In this document: piece after piece, positions 1 through 8,166 of the stretch
Layout: every line of letters starts with the position of its first letter
Position numbering within the stretch: position 1 is the first letter of the stretch
Translations under genes and position numbers: made by a program
Notes under the pieces: model-generated
Databases searched by the model: none
Seen by the model: only the letters and a program-made list of their open reading frames with translations
Told to the model about the DNA's origin: nothing
Assembly: GCA_002409745.1 (NCBI GenBank)
Contig: DHOU01000045.1
Span: forward strand, 1-52,084
Direction: 5' to 3'
DNA length: 52,084 nt
Origin: Bacteroidales bacterium UBA5382
GTDB taxonomy: Bacteria; Bacteroidota; Bacteroidia; Bacteroidales; Dysgonomonadaceae

Positions 1-76
<76 letters not shown>

Positions 77-132
77 AATACTTTTTTCCTTTATCGAAAA
101 TTATCTACTCTTGCCAAGGTTATCTTTATATC

Positions 133-175
133 CTTTTCGGGCAAGGGTATGCTCTACCGACTGAGTTGTTTCCAC
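133..175 (-). pseudogene. degenerate 5' half of a tRNA (tRNA-Gly-like remnant)
   Basis: About 55 bp upstream of the real tRNA-Gly, the minus strand repeats its 5' half in decayed form. The D-arm equivalent (ACTCAGTCGGTAGAGCA) differs from the real gene at one base, and it is followed by a region with CTTGCCC in the anticodon-arm position. No T-arm or acceptor 3' strand is recognisable, so it cannot be a functional tRNA. It may be a partial tandem duplication or the remnant of an integration event at the tRNA. The assignment rests on similarity seen by eye. Confidence 0.6.
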
Positions 176-238
176 CTATATTTCTCAAAAATGGAGTACA
201 AAGATAATTCGGAATTTCGGGATTGCAAAATATTCCGA

Positions 239-718
239 TTAAAAATTAAGCAAAGAAACCATCTTCTCTAAATAAAAGACATCCGATTCATCAAAAAAAT
301 CGAGTTGATCACTGTCCACATCCAATACGGCGACCACTTCTCCATCCCGAATAGCCGGTATAACCACTTCCGAGCGCGAAAGAGCGCTACAGGCTATATG
401 CCCCGGAAAGGCTTCCACATCCGGCACAACAACCGTCCGCCGTTCTTTCCAAGCCGTTCCGCAAACGCCTTTTCCAAAAGCAATGCGCGTACAAGCCACC
501 GGCCCCTGAAAAGGGCCTAACACCAATTCAGTATCCTTCACCAAATAAAAACCGACCCAAAAGAATCCGAAATGCTCTTTTAACACCGCCGCGACATTCG
601 CCATATTGGCGATCACATCCCTTTCGGATTCGAGCAAAGCTTTCATCGAAGCATATAGGACTTCGTACCGCTCTCTTTTGGAACTGTTTCCGGCAACATC
701 TAAATCGACCTTACTCAT
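239..718 (-). CDS. msrC: free methionine-(R)-sulfoxide reductase, GAF-domain
   Basis: The 159-residue protein is a single GAF domain of the fRMsr (YebR/MsrC) type, which reduces free methionine-(R)-sulfoxide in the cytoplasm. The family's three cysteines are visible at about residues 76 (GPVACTRI), 86 (GKGVCGTAW) and 110 (GHIACSALSRSE). The sequence also has the family's core motifs FFWVGFYL and VLDVDSD. The length is normal for the family and there is no signal peptide. It is preceded by a hairpin terminator (740-778) and appears to be a single-gene unit. The molecular function is well supported by motifs. The symbol follows the family name and was not checked against a species annotation. 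Confidence 0.9.
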   Translation of the reverse strand: MSKVDLDVAGNSSKRERYEVLYASMKALLESERDVIANMANVAAVLKEHFGFFWVGFYLVKDTELVLGPFQGPVACTRIAFGKGVCGTAWKERRTVVVPDVEAFPGHIACSALSRSEVVIPAIRDGEVVAVLDVDSDQLDFFDESDVFYLEKMVSLLNF

Positions 719-739
719 TTATAAATAATATCAGTAGAA

Positions 740-778
740 AACTCGCATTACCGGATTTCACTTCCGCTAATGCGAGTT
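740..778 (-). terminator. intrinsic terminator downstream of the OmpA-like lipoprotein gene
   Basis: AACTCGCATTA (740-750) pairs perfectly with TAATGCGAGTT (768-778), an 11-bp stem. The interior has a further CGGA/TCCG pairing. On the minus strand the stem is followed by TTTT. It lies 28 nt after the stop codon of the gene at 807-1490 and ends that transcript before the msrC gene. Confidence 0.75.
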
Positions 779-806
779 ATTTTATACTTCTCAAAAATAA
801 TCCTTG

Positions 807-1490
807 TTATTTGGCCTGTTGTTTAGCGTCTTGGATCATTTTTGTATTAGGCAGAATATACACCTCTACGCGACGGTTTTGAGCTCTACCCGCTACCGTA
901 TTATTATCGGCGACAGGCTGTTGAGAACCATAGCCTTCCGTTACCATACGAGCCCCGGTAATGCCTTTTGACACCAGATAATTGTAAACCGATTCGGCAC
1001 GACGTTTCGACAACGGATCGTTGATCGCATCGCTACCCGTACTATCGGTGTGTCCATAGATCTTCACATCCGTATCGGGATTGTTTTGCAAAGAAGCAGC
1101 AAATTTATCCAATGAAGTACGCGATGTCTGATTCACCGTGCTCGAATTGGTAGCAAACAAAATACCCGATTCGAAAGTCACTTTAATGGCTTCACCATCG
1201 TTGATTTTTTCCACTTGAGCGCCTTCAATCTGTTCGAGTTCAGCAGCCTGTTTATCCATTTTGTTACCGATAAGCGCACCGGCAGCTCCCCCTACAACAG
1301 CACCGATACCTGCTCCCCAGGCAGCGCCTCTACCACCTCCGGCAATGGCTCCGATTCCGGCTCCTACAGCCGCACCACTCCCGGCACCAATACCTGTTCC
1401 TTTAGCCGTATTATTCATACTGCCGCAGCCCGATAAAATCAAGGAGCCGCCAATGAATGTAATCGCAAATAATTTTGATAATTGTTTCAT
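807..1490 (-). CDS. OmpA-family lipoprotein with glycine-zipper region
   Basis: The protein (227 residues from the ATG at 1490; a TTG two codons upstream is less likely) starts with a lipoprotein signal ending LILSGC, so Cys22 would be acylated. Residues about 33-75 are a Gly/Ala-rich glycine zipper (repeats such as GIGAGSGAAVGAG), which may insert in or associate with the membrane. The C-terminal half is an OmpA-like peptidoglycan-binding domain: GHTDSTG, then LSKRRAESVYNYLVSKGI and the GRAQNRRVEV ending typical of the family. It probably tethers the outer membrane to the cell wall. It is a single gene with its own terminator. Confidence 0.9.
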   Translation of the reverse strand: MKQLSKLFAITFIGGSLILSGCGSMNNTAKGTGIGAGSGAAVGAGIGAIAGGGRGAAWGAGIGAVVGGAAGALIGNKMDKQAAELEQIEGAQVEKINDGEAIKVTFESGILFATNSSTVNQTSRTSLDKFAASLQNNPDTDVKIYGHTDSTGSDAINDPLSKRRAESVYNYLVSKGITGARMVTEGYGSQQPVADNNTVAGRAQNRRVEVYILPNTKMIQDAKQQAK

Positions 1491-1559
1491 AGTCAATGTT
1501 ACGTTTTGTTTTGTTATTTATAAATTATATATAATGATTATTATATCCTCCCTATAGAA

Positions 1560-1883
1560 TTAATCGAAAAGATTGAGCGAATCGCAGTATGCCAATTCCC
1601 CGGCGACAATTGCTTCTATTTGTTCATCCGTATATTCCCGGATTTTGTCTTTATGTGCATTCTTTAATACATATTCCAACAACTCATCTTCATCTATTTC
1701 GACTTCCCGGTCATCGTCTTCATCCAGAAATCCTTTTTCCTCATAAAATTCATAAATTAAATCGACCACATAGTTGATTTCATCATCCGAAAACGTATTC
1801 TTCATTTCTTCCGGCAGATGCTCTTGTATGAATTTCACCGATTCCGTTTCATCATATTCCAATACATTTTTTTCTTCGCTCAT
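1560..1883 (-). CDS. small acidic conserved protein of unknown function
   Basis: The 107-residue protein starts with ATG at 1883 (a TTG three codons earlier gives a less likely start). It is strongly acidic, with runs such as LDEDDDREVEIDEDELLEY, and has no signal peptide, membrane segment or cysteine motif. Its composition and predicted helices suggest a small soluble cytoplasmic protein. I recognise the type as a conserved Bacteroidales hypothetical but know of no function. It stands alone, with about 200 bp free upstream. The reading frame is credible because of its length, ATG start and consistent acidic composition. Confidence 0.7.
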   Translation of the reverse strand: MSEEKNVLEYDETESVKFIQEHLPEEMKNTFSDDEINYVVDLIYEFYEEKGFLDEDDDREVEIDEDELLEYVLKNAHKDKIREYTDEQIEAIVAGELAYCDSLNLFD

Positions 1884-2005
1884 AGCAAACAAATTTTATA
1901 AATTAAATAGACTCTAATAGGAGAGTAAGCAAGCAGCATCGTCTGATTATCAGAAAATTCCACAAATCACTCATTTATACATCATTTAAAACAACTAATA
2001 AAAAA

Positions 2006-2038
2006 ATATGTTCACGGATTTCGATTTCGTGAACATAT
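2006..2038 (-). terminator. intrinsic terminator of the esterase transcript
   Basis: ATATGTTCACG (2006-2016) pairs perfectly with CGTGAACATAT (2028-2038) around an 11-nt loop. On the minus strand the stem is followed directly by a T-rich tract (TTTTTTATTAG). It lies about 46 nt past the stop codon of the gene at 2085-3167. It marks the end of the glycan locus in the direction of transcription. Confidence 0.85.
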
Positions 2039-2084
2039 ATATTTTTACGAACCGTTTAACGGAAGAGAAATTCAAGAATCCGGA

Positions 2085-3167
2085 TTATTTCTTAAAGACG
2101 ATTTCTGTCAGCTTATCTTCCAATACAACGGCAAAACGACTGAACCCTAAATCGGTCAGATGAGTGCCATCAACGGTGCTTTCGCCATCCGTCCCGATGA
2201 GAGAGCTGCTTTCCAAATAGTAGACATTCTTGTCTCCCCGTTTTTTAATTTTTTGATACTCTTCTTTCAGCAAACGATTTTTTTCAAGAACGGTCTCGCG
2301 CATGGTTTTGTCATACGGCATATGAGTAAATAGAACCGACTCCACAAATAAAATAGGGGTCTGAGGGTTCTTCTCCCGTAAGATCGCAAAAAAACGCGCC
2401 GTTTTATCTCGTATTTGCTGCGCATTGACATTGGGAATAAAATCCAGTACAAATACGGAAGCATCGTTCCGGGAGGCCATCAATTCGGCAATCTCATAAT
2501 CGAGTTGCCCATTTCCGCTGAAGCCCAAATTAATCACCTCTCTATTCAACTTCCTCTCCAGAATATTGGTATAAGACATTCCCGGACGCGAGGCACATCC
2601 ACCCTGCGTGATGCTCGTACCATACACAAACACCGGATGATCCGTCTTAGGATACGGCAAACGGGGATTCTGTATGTACGCCGCAGAATCTATCCCAATC
2701 TCAAGAGAAACAATACCATCATACAACGGCAGATACAGTAGATACTCGCGTTCGCTCGGTATCATATTCGAAATAATCGTTTGTTCATTCTTTTTCCCGG
2801 AAGGGAGAGCGGCTTTTACGGGTTGCCAATGGTCTCCTATCCAGGTATATAGGTCGAGTCCTTTTATACCGGTTTCCGTCATGTGATTCATTTGATTGTT
2901 TCCGCTAGCTTCCCATTTTGCAGAGATCGAGGTACTGTTTGATCGAAAGCGGACTGCCAGTCCGGAGGTGTTTTTACCCAGATTCCATACCGGAGGACGG
3001 CAGATATCTTTTAAATAAGCCGGCAGACGTTCATACCGGGTCTCCGTTTCTTGCGACGTTTTGCCTATAAGCGGGAATTGATCGGCCGTATAGTAAATTG
3101 TTTGTGCACCCATACGCGATGTGCATAGCAATAAAAGACCGATGAAGAAAATGATAATTCTGTTCAT
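2085..3167 (-). CDS. exported SGNH/GDSL-type esterase with GxDLY N-terminal domain
   Basis: The 360-residue protein has an N-terminal signal peptide (cleavage near SRMGAQT). Residues about 30-170 form a beta-rich domain containing GLDLY near residue 104, the mark of the GxDLY family. The C-terminal SGNH hydrolase domain has block I as YGTSITQGG (about 182-190, Ser nucleophile), block II with NLGFSGNGQ, and block V as DGTHLTDLGF (catalytic Asp and His). Such proteins are periplasmic carbohydrate or acyl esterases. Its ATG overlaps the TGA of the dead toxin gene upstream (ATGA), so it is probably translated from the toxin-antitoxin transcript. The acyl group and substrate cannot be deduced. The position suggests de-esterification of the glycan handled by the neighbouring locus. 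Confidence 0.85.
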   Translation of the reverse strand: MNRIIIFFIGLLLLCTSRMGAQTIYYTADQFPLIGKTSQETETRYERLPAYLKDICRPPVWNLGKNTSGLAVRFRSNSTSISAKWEASGNNQMNHMTETGIKGLDLYTWIGDHWQPVKAALPSGKKNEQTIISNMIPSEREYLLYLPLYDGIVSLEIGIDSAAYIQNPRLPYPKTDHPVFVYGTSITQGGCASRPGMSYTNILERKLNREVINLGFSGNGQLDYEIAELMASRNDASVFVLDFIPNVNAQQIRDKTARFFAILREKNPQTPILFVESVLFTHMPYDKTMRETVLEKNRLLKEEYQKIKKRGDKNVYYLESSSLIGTDGESTVDGTHLTDLGFSRFAVVLEDKLTEIVFKK

Positions 3168-3430
3168 TTTATTTTTTCGTAATGTCCTTTTAAAGAATAG
3201 ATCGTGATACTATTGTCTTCGACCGTATAAACAATGCGATGTTGTTTATTTATACGTCACGACCAATATTTTCCTAAATCTCCTTTCAAAGGTTCAGGTT
3301 TTCCGAGGCCTTCGAAAGGATGTTGTTTCATATCGACTAGCAGAGCGTTTATTTTCTTTATGATAGATGGGTTATTCCGGTACCAATAAGCTAAATCACG
3401 CTCGGCTGTATCTTTAAAGAGAAATTCCAT
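3164..3430 (-). pseudogene. Txe/YoeB-type mRNase toxin, nonsense-inactivated
   Basis: Translating from ATG at 3430 gives a Txe/YoeB toxin of 88 residues interrupted by an in-frame TGA at codon 58 (3257-3259). The frame continues cleanly after the stop as RINKQHRIVYTVEDNS and ends GHYEKIK. The family has W-S-R-R-I-N at this point, so a single C-to-T change of a CGA Arg codon explains the stop. The 57-residue truncated product lacks the catalytic Arg and C-terminal His of the RelE/YoeB fold and should be inactive. The gene overlaps the antitoxin (stop at 3414) by 17 bp and the esterase by 4 bp. Confidence 0.85.
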
Positions 3431-3641
3431 ACTTTCCCAAATCTATTTTTTTAGACTCGTCTTTCTCCGCTCTTTTAATTTTAGCGACAAATTCGGGATC
3501 GTAGTTATCCACTTCATTTTCCATACCCACTTTTTTTAAGAAAGGTTTTAACGCTTTGCCGTGTTTATGCAAATCCACACGAAGATAACGGCTGATACCG
3601 TCGGCGTCTTTTTCTATTGTTATACCTGATACTTTTGACAT
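3414..3641 (-). CDS. antitoxin of a Txe/YoeB-type module
   Basis: The 75-residue protein starting at ATG 3641 (MSKVSGITIEK) is preferred over a longer frame to 3701. A -7 box at 3670-3677 lies inside that extension, and the extension overlaps the preceding gene. It is a small charged protein with a C-terminal part rich in Lys and Glu (PEFVAKIKRAEKDESKK), as in antitoxins that wrap around a RelE-fold toxin. It is immediately upstream of, and overlaps, the YoeB-like toxin pseudogene. I recognise the arrangement more securely than the protein family. It remains intact although the toxin is dead. Confidence 0.75.
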   Translation of the reverse strand: MSKVSGITIEKDADGISRYLRVDLHKHGKALKPFLKKVGMENEVDNYDPEFVAKIKRAEKDESKKIDLGKYGISL

Positions 3642-3669
3642 AGCTGTAACCTGTTTATTATTAGAATTA

Positions 3670-3677
3670 CAAAGATA
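3670..3677 (-). promoter_or_regulatory. -7 promoter box of the first toxin-antitoxin module
   Basis: On the minus strand the sequence reads TATCTTTG, matching the Bacteroidetes -7 consensus TAnnTTTG, 28 bp before the antitoxin ATG at 3641. A clear -33 TTTG is not visible. Its position indicates that the toxin-antitoxin pair, and probably the esterase behind it, is transcribed independently of the upstream DUF4434 gene. Confidence 0.6.
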
Positions 3678-3697
3678 ATAAAAAGAGACTGATGATG

Positions 3698-4744
3698 TCA
3701 ACTATTTAGATACCCCCGTTCGGTTAATTTCCTATAAAGAATCTCCGAGTCCGGATGACCGGCAAAAGCGAAACTATCCGGAGCATTCAAAAGGCCTGTA
3801 TATTGATAAACAAGTATTTTCTCCACAAAGGGTGAAACCGCCTCTAATTGTCGGATCACCCTTTCGGAGGAAGCCGGTAACAATGCGCTCCGATATACAT
3901 CACCTTCAAACCGGAATATTTCCACGTCAGCCCATAAACTTGATCTGGACGCCTTCTGATGAAGACGATATAAACGCTCGAAGAATCGGGCGCTTTCATC
4001 CACCTGCGTCTTCTCCACACCTATTTCATCCTGATAAGCGATATAGTTCACATTCAGCATTTCGATCTGTTTCACATACTTAGCATCTTCTTTCACATTT
4101 CTTGTTCCGTAAGGAGCGATCAACGTTTTGGCATTAGGCGTCAGTTTTGCCGCTTCTTCCGAACAAGTATTTACATAATCGATAAAAAAATCGTCATAAT
4201 GCCCGGATATTCCTGTTTCATTCGGATAATACCATCCGTAAAAGCTGGGATGATGGGCATATTTTTCGGCGATTTCATTCATCCCCTTTAATCGCAACTT
4301 CCCTATCTCCGGATCAGTCATTAAAAAGTAAGGATTTTTATAGTCGCCGAAATAATCATTGCTGATAAAAAAGCGTATTCCGCAGTCATCCGCCGCATTT
4401 AAAACGGTTTCCAAGGGATCGTCGCAGCCCATCTCGTGTGAAGGTTGCAATGAAGAAGGATAAAAGGTTCTTCCGTTAATCGCCACGTCGAGCAACACCA
4501 AATAACGAATACCGCTATCGGCAATTTCTTTGACCTTCGCTTCCCATTGTTTTGCGGTAAATGTCTTTAGGGTTTCATCCCAATACTTTCCCTCGGCAAC
4601 GTTATGATGTTGGAATTCAAACCATGCTCCCTCGATAGGCTTTATTTTCCTTGAATTCCCCGCTAATGCAGCTTGAATTTCAGAAGAAAAACTTCCCGCC
4701 AGAATCGTTGCGCCACATGTTTGTAAAAAAGAACGTCTATTCAT
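3698..4744 (-). CDS. DUF4434 protein with Tat-type leader (paralogue 1)
   Basis: The 348-residue protein begins MNRRSFLQTC, a twin-arginine leader, followed by a hydrophobic stretch ending near EIQAALA. The remainder resembles the DUF4434 TIM-barrel family, which is glycoside-hydrolase-like but whose activity I do not know. Visible features are WYYPNETGISGHYDDFF and conserved aromatic and acidic positions at strand ends. It is the most divergent of three DUF4434 paralogues in the locus (others at 11373-12476 and 25046-26158). It shares the GWY(Y/L)xxE-type motif, whose Glu could be catalytic. The gene lies downstream of the PIG-L deacetylase, separated by 105 bp without obvious features. Confidence 0.75.
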   Translation of the reverse strand: MNRRSFLQTCGATILAGSFSSEIQAALAGNSRKIKPIEGAWFEFQHHNVAEGKYWDETLKTFTAKQWEAKVKEIADSGIRYLVLLDVAINGRTFYPSSLQPSHEMGCDDPLETVLNAADDCGIRFFISNDYFGDYKNPYFLMTDPEIGKLRLKGMNEIAEKYAHHPSFYGWYYPNETGISGHYDDFFIDYVNTCSEEAAKLTPNAKTLIAPYGTRNVKEDAKYVKQIEMLNVNYIAYQDEIGVEKTQVDESARFFERLYRLHQKASRSSLWADVEIFRFEGDVYRSALLPASSERVIRQLEAVSPFVEKILVYQYTGLLNAPDSFAFAGHPDSEILYRKLTERGYLNS

Positions 4745-4849
4745 TTTGATTTCCTATTTTAAATTAAAGGCCTCTTCCGAAAAAATTGTTATACGAAGAA
4801 CGACTGAGGTCTCATGGATTCCAATAGCAATCGGGATATATATAACTGG

Positions 4850-5728
4850 TTATCGATTTGTCAACATCGGAAATAATTCCCTGATTTCTCTTTCCGTCGG
4901 TTGACGTCCGTATTCACAAATTTCAAAAGCCTCCGCGTCCGTCACAGCCTGTCCTTTTTCCTCTCCGTACCACTTTATAAGACATTCCCTCACTGCCGGA
5001 ATAATGGGCCTTTTGCGATTCGACTTCAGCCTTTTCAACCTTTCCTCTTTATCTGCAGGCACTTGTTGAGATTCTGTCCAAGGCAACCATTCGAAATATT
5101 GCGATTCATGGGCCGACATGGCATCTATTTTCTGATCGAAAACATCCGATATATCGATCGCGATGTCGGGAGAAAAAGGATATGGTTTCTGAAATTTATC
5201 CTGTACATACAGGAAAACAGGATTTTTCTTTAACGGCGGCGTATCGGATGCCACATTCGGAACAATCACCATATAAGCGGCATCCTGAACAAGAGTCGCC
5301 GTATTTCTGTGATCGGGATGATAATCATACGGCCTTGGCCCTATCACAATATCCGCATTCCATTGCCTGATTAGTCTGATTACTTCTTTTCTTACGTCCA
5401 GCGTTGCCAACAATTCCCCATCGTGGTTATCCAAAACCTTATAGGTTACACCAAAGCGTTTTGCGGCTTCTTCAGCTTCTGCACGGCGCCTTTTAGCCAA
5501 CTCGCCTCCCCCGCTGTTCTGGTGCCCCGCATCGCCGTTAGTCAACGAAACAAAAAGCACATTATGTCCAAGCCGGGCAAATTTAATAGCCGTTCCTCCT
5601 GCCGTTCCGTCCGCATCGTCAGGATGCGCTCCTATTACAATTACATTTATCTTTTTATCTTGACTGTAAACAAGACCAAAAGGAAGCATAAAAGAAAGAA
5701 TAACGATTAAATATTTCATAAGTCTCAT
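4850..5728 (-). CDS. PIG-L family deacetylase, exported
   Basis: The 292-residue protein has a signal peptide ending near LVYSQ. The PIG-L/LmbE zinc-binding motif GAHPDD is at about residues 34-38 (Asp is the usual catalytic base) and the second metal-site motif HPDH at about 137-140. Known members remove acetyl groups from N-acetylglucosaminyl conjugates such as GlcNAc-phosphatidylinositol, GlcNAc-malate and mycothiol precursors. With a signal peptide this one acts in the periplasm or outside. Next to a GlcNAc epimerase, a ROK kinase and an NAGPA-type enzyme, a role in de-N-acetylating a GlcNAc-containing glycan is plausible but inferred. A second ATG at 5719 gives a shorter leader and is equally possible. 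Confidence 0.85.
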   Translation of the reverse strand: MRLMKYLIVILSFMLPFGLVYSQDKKINVIVIGAHPDDADGTAGGTAIKFARLGHNVLFVSLTNGDAGHQNSGGGELAKRRRAEAEEAAKRFGVTYKVLDNHDGELLATLDVRKEVIRLIRQWNADIVIGPRPYDYHPDHRNTATLVQDAAYMVIVPNVASDTPPLKKNPVFLYVQDKFQKPYPFSPDIAIDISDVFDQKIDAMSAHESQYFEWLPWTESQQVPADKEERLKRLKSNRKRPIIPAVRECLIKWYGEEKGQAVTDAEAFEICEYGRQPTEREIRELFPMLTNR

Positions 5729-5773
5729 TTTAAATTAATCTATTTTGATTCTCTATTCGAGATAAATTATCCC

Positions 5774-6610
5774 TCATAATTCATAACATAGTGCAGCAGC
5801 CCCCAATATACCTATATTTTGCAATTCCGATTTCAAGATGCTTAGCTTTTTAATAGAATTGGGAAAAGGAAAATCCGTTAAATTGCGATACATTGCCTCT
5901 TTAAACAAGTGCAGAGAATTGGAAATTGCGCCACCGAAAATGATGGCTTGCGGATCGACGGATAAGACAACCATCTTAACCAACGCGGCGACATGTTTGC
6001 CGTACTCATTCATTATTTCGATAGCTGCCTGATCTCCTTTCTCCGCCTTGAAAGCAATTTCACGACCGGTCGTATTTTTCTTCGTAAAGAAAAAACTGCC
6101 GCAATATTCCTCCAATTTTCCTCCGTGATAAGGCATTTCCCCATATTCCCCTGAGCCGCAATTCGCATCTGCCAGTAATCTGCCTCTCTGAATAATTCCG
6201 CCCCCTACCCCGGTTCCTAAAGTTATTCCCACAAAATTCTCAAACTGCCGGCCTAACCCGTAAATACGTTCTCCCATGGCGAAGCAGTTGGCATCATTAT
6301 TGATAAAAACAGGCAATCCGAATTTCTCTTCCAAAATCGATTTCAGATGCACTTCTTCCCAGTTCCGAATATTTTGGACATGATACACAATGCCTTGAGC
6401 ACTGTCTACGACACTCGGTACGCCAATGCCGATACCGGTTGTTTCAACCGTTTTCAACCGGTCGATTATCTCTTCCAATATCATAAGGGTGATTTCTCCC
6501 CCCTTGTCGGCTTCCGTATCCCTCACGGTTTGTTTGATTAAGTCTCTATCTTTCACCAAACCTCCTTTAATGGTTGTTCCGCCGATGTCGATTCCAATAA
6601 GATGCTTCAT
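5774..6610 (-). CDS. ROK-family sugar kinase lacking the usual zinc-cysteine motif
   Basis: The 278-residue cytoplasmic protein has the ATP-binding start GIDIGGTTIKGG (6-17), the catalytic-loop motif NNDAN (Asp106) and the ROK signature GTGVGGGII (132-140). ROK kinases phosphorylate glucose, GlcNAc or ManNAc at C6. The canonical GHxxxCxCGxxGCxE zinc motif is replaced: after EYGEMPYH (155-162) only one Cys-Gly pair remains (Cys170). This resembles kinase-like ROK members that do not bind zinc. The substrate cannot be read from the sequence. Since the locus also encodes an N-acylglucosamine 2-epimerase, an N-acetylhexosamine is the best guess. Confidence 0.85.
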   Translation of the reverse strand: MKHLIGIDIGGTTIKGGLVKDRDLIKQTVRDTEADKGGEITLMILEEIIDRLKTVETTGIGIGVPSVVDSAQGIVYHVQNIRNWEEVHLKSILEEKFGLPVFINNDANCFAMGERIYGLGRQFENFVGITLGTGVGGGIIQRGRLLADANCGSGEYGEMPYHGGKLEEYCGSFFFTKKNTTGREIAFKAEKGDQAAIEIMNEYGKHVAALVKMVVLSVDPQAIIFGGAISNSLHLFKEAMYRNLTDFPFPNSIKKLSILKSELQNIGILGAAALCYEL

Positions 6611-6648
6611 CTAATGCTATTTTATTACGTAATATGAAGTTTGTTCGC

Positions 6649-8124
6649 TTATGGCATATCCGGCAATTTCCATCCGTTATGATAGGTATGGTGAATCATT
6701 TCTTGCGCAAAAGCTTGCGCATTAACGGGTTCCGTCCACGTTTTATTGAATGTGGGATTGCCGTCGGTAATCTTAAAACCGTCCTCTATAATTGATTTTA
6801 TCGTAGCCTCTTTAGGAATATTGATGAATTGCATATTCTCCCCATTCCATTCTAAGATTTGATTGAGATTTTGTAATCTAACGGCCAAGACTCCCATAAC
6901 GACCATTTCATTCAAAGGGCCGGCAATGGAAAAATCGGATGCCGCGTCTATTCGCGTTTCTGCACTTTCCTTGCAGGCGCGGACCCAATCCATTTGATGT
7001 GACAGCGTTATTTCACGTTGTGTTTTTGGAGATGCCGGTGTCCTACCGGATATCAACCAAGGCTGACTACCGGAACTTCCACATATAAGCGTGTCTTTGC
7101 TGCCATGGAAAATAACAGCCCCGCCTCCGACATTCAAATCCTTTCCCTCAGGCATGCCTTTCGGACGGAAAGGTTTCAACCCTCCATCATACCATGTGAT
7201 TTCTACTTCAGGCATTCCAACCTTCGGTAAATTGTCGCGAGCAGGGAAAACATATTTGAACATTTGAGCGTTCGGGCAACTTTCCGACATCAACAGGGTG
7301 GATGAACCTTGTACTTTTTGAGGATAATGCAATTTCAAACTCTTAAATACCGGATGAAGAATATGACACGCCATATCGCCTAAAGCGCCCGTGCCGAAAT
7401 CCCACCATCCCCGCCAGTTCCACGGAGTATAAATACGGTTATACGGCCTCATGGGAGCGGGCCCTACAAATAAATTCCAATCCAATGTTTTTGGAATAGC
7501 TTCTACCTCTTTCGACCGGGCCAATCCCTGAGGCCAAAAAGGGCGGTCGGTAAATCCTTCTACTTCGGTGACTTCCCCAATTTGTCCATCCCAAATCCAA
7601 TCGATGATTTGCCGGACTCCGGGGGAGGAAGCTCCGCCATTTCCCATTTGGGTCGCTACTCGATATTTCTTTGCCAAGTTCGTTAATAACCGGGATTCAT
7701 ATACACTGTGGGCTAAAGGCTTTTCAACATATACATGTTTACCCATCGTGATTGCATCCGCGGCTATAACAGCGTGGGTATGATCGGGAGTTGCAATCAT
7801 CACAGCATCTATACTTTTGCCCAGTTCCTCGTACATTTTACGATAATCGAAGTATTTTTTCGCCTTTGGAAAATAGTCGAAAACCCGTTTGCTATATTTC
7901 CAATCCACATCCGCCAACGCTACGATATTCTGGCTTTCCATCTGCTTAAGTACGGCGAAACCTCTTCCCCCTACCCCTACTCCCGCAATATTTAATTTGT
8001 CGCTGGGAGCGGTATGGCCCAATGTCTTACCTAACACCGTTGAAGGTACAACCGTCAATCCGACAGCAGCGGTCGCTCCGGTATAAATAAATTTTCTTCT
8101 TGATATTTTTGATGACATCTGCAT
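6649..8124 (-). CDS. Gfo/Idh/MocA-family oxidoreductase with Tat leader
   Basis: The 491-residue protein has a leader with SRRKFIYTG and a hydrophobic stretch ending near VLGKT, a Tat-type signal. The NAD(P)-binding Rossmann motif GVGVGGRG is at about 48-55 and the family's EKP motif at 134-136 (YVEKPLAHS). The long C-terminal substrate domain contains GTGALGDMACHILH. Exported members of this family in gut Bacteroidetes act on glycosides, either as GH109-like glycosidases using bound NAD+ or as oxidoreductases making 3-keto sugars. Tat export fits a protein folded around NAD(P) before secretion. Which activity applies here is not determinable. A second ATG lies at 8118. Confidence 0.85.
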   Translation of the reverse strand: MQMSSKISRRKFIYTGATAAVGLTVVPSTVLGKTLGHTAPSDKLNIAGVGVGGRGFAVLKQMESQNIVALADVDWKYSKRVFDYFPKAKKYFDYRKMYEELGKSIDAVMIATPDHTHAVIAADAITMGKHVYVEKPLAHSVYESRLLTNLAKKYRVATQMGNGGASSPGVRQIIDWIWDGQIGEVTEVEGFTDRPFWPQGLARSKEVEAIPKTLDWNLFVGPAPMRPYNRIYTPWNWRGWWDFGTGALGDMACHILHPVFKSLKLHYPQKVQGSSTLLMSESCPNAQMFKYVFPARDNLPKVGMPEVEITWYDGGLKPFRPKGMPEGKDLNVGGGAVIFHGSKDTLICGSSGSQPWLISGRTPASPKTQREITLSHQMDWVRACKESAETRIDAASDFSIAGPLNEMVVMGVLAVRLQNLNQILEWNGENMQFINIPKEATIKSIIEDGFKITDGNPTFNKTWTEPVNAQAFAQEMIHHTYHNGWKLPDMP

Positions 8125-8166
8125 TTTCTGATGTGATATCCCATTTTTTGAATCGATTAAAACAGA

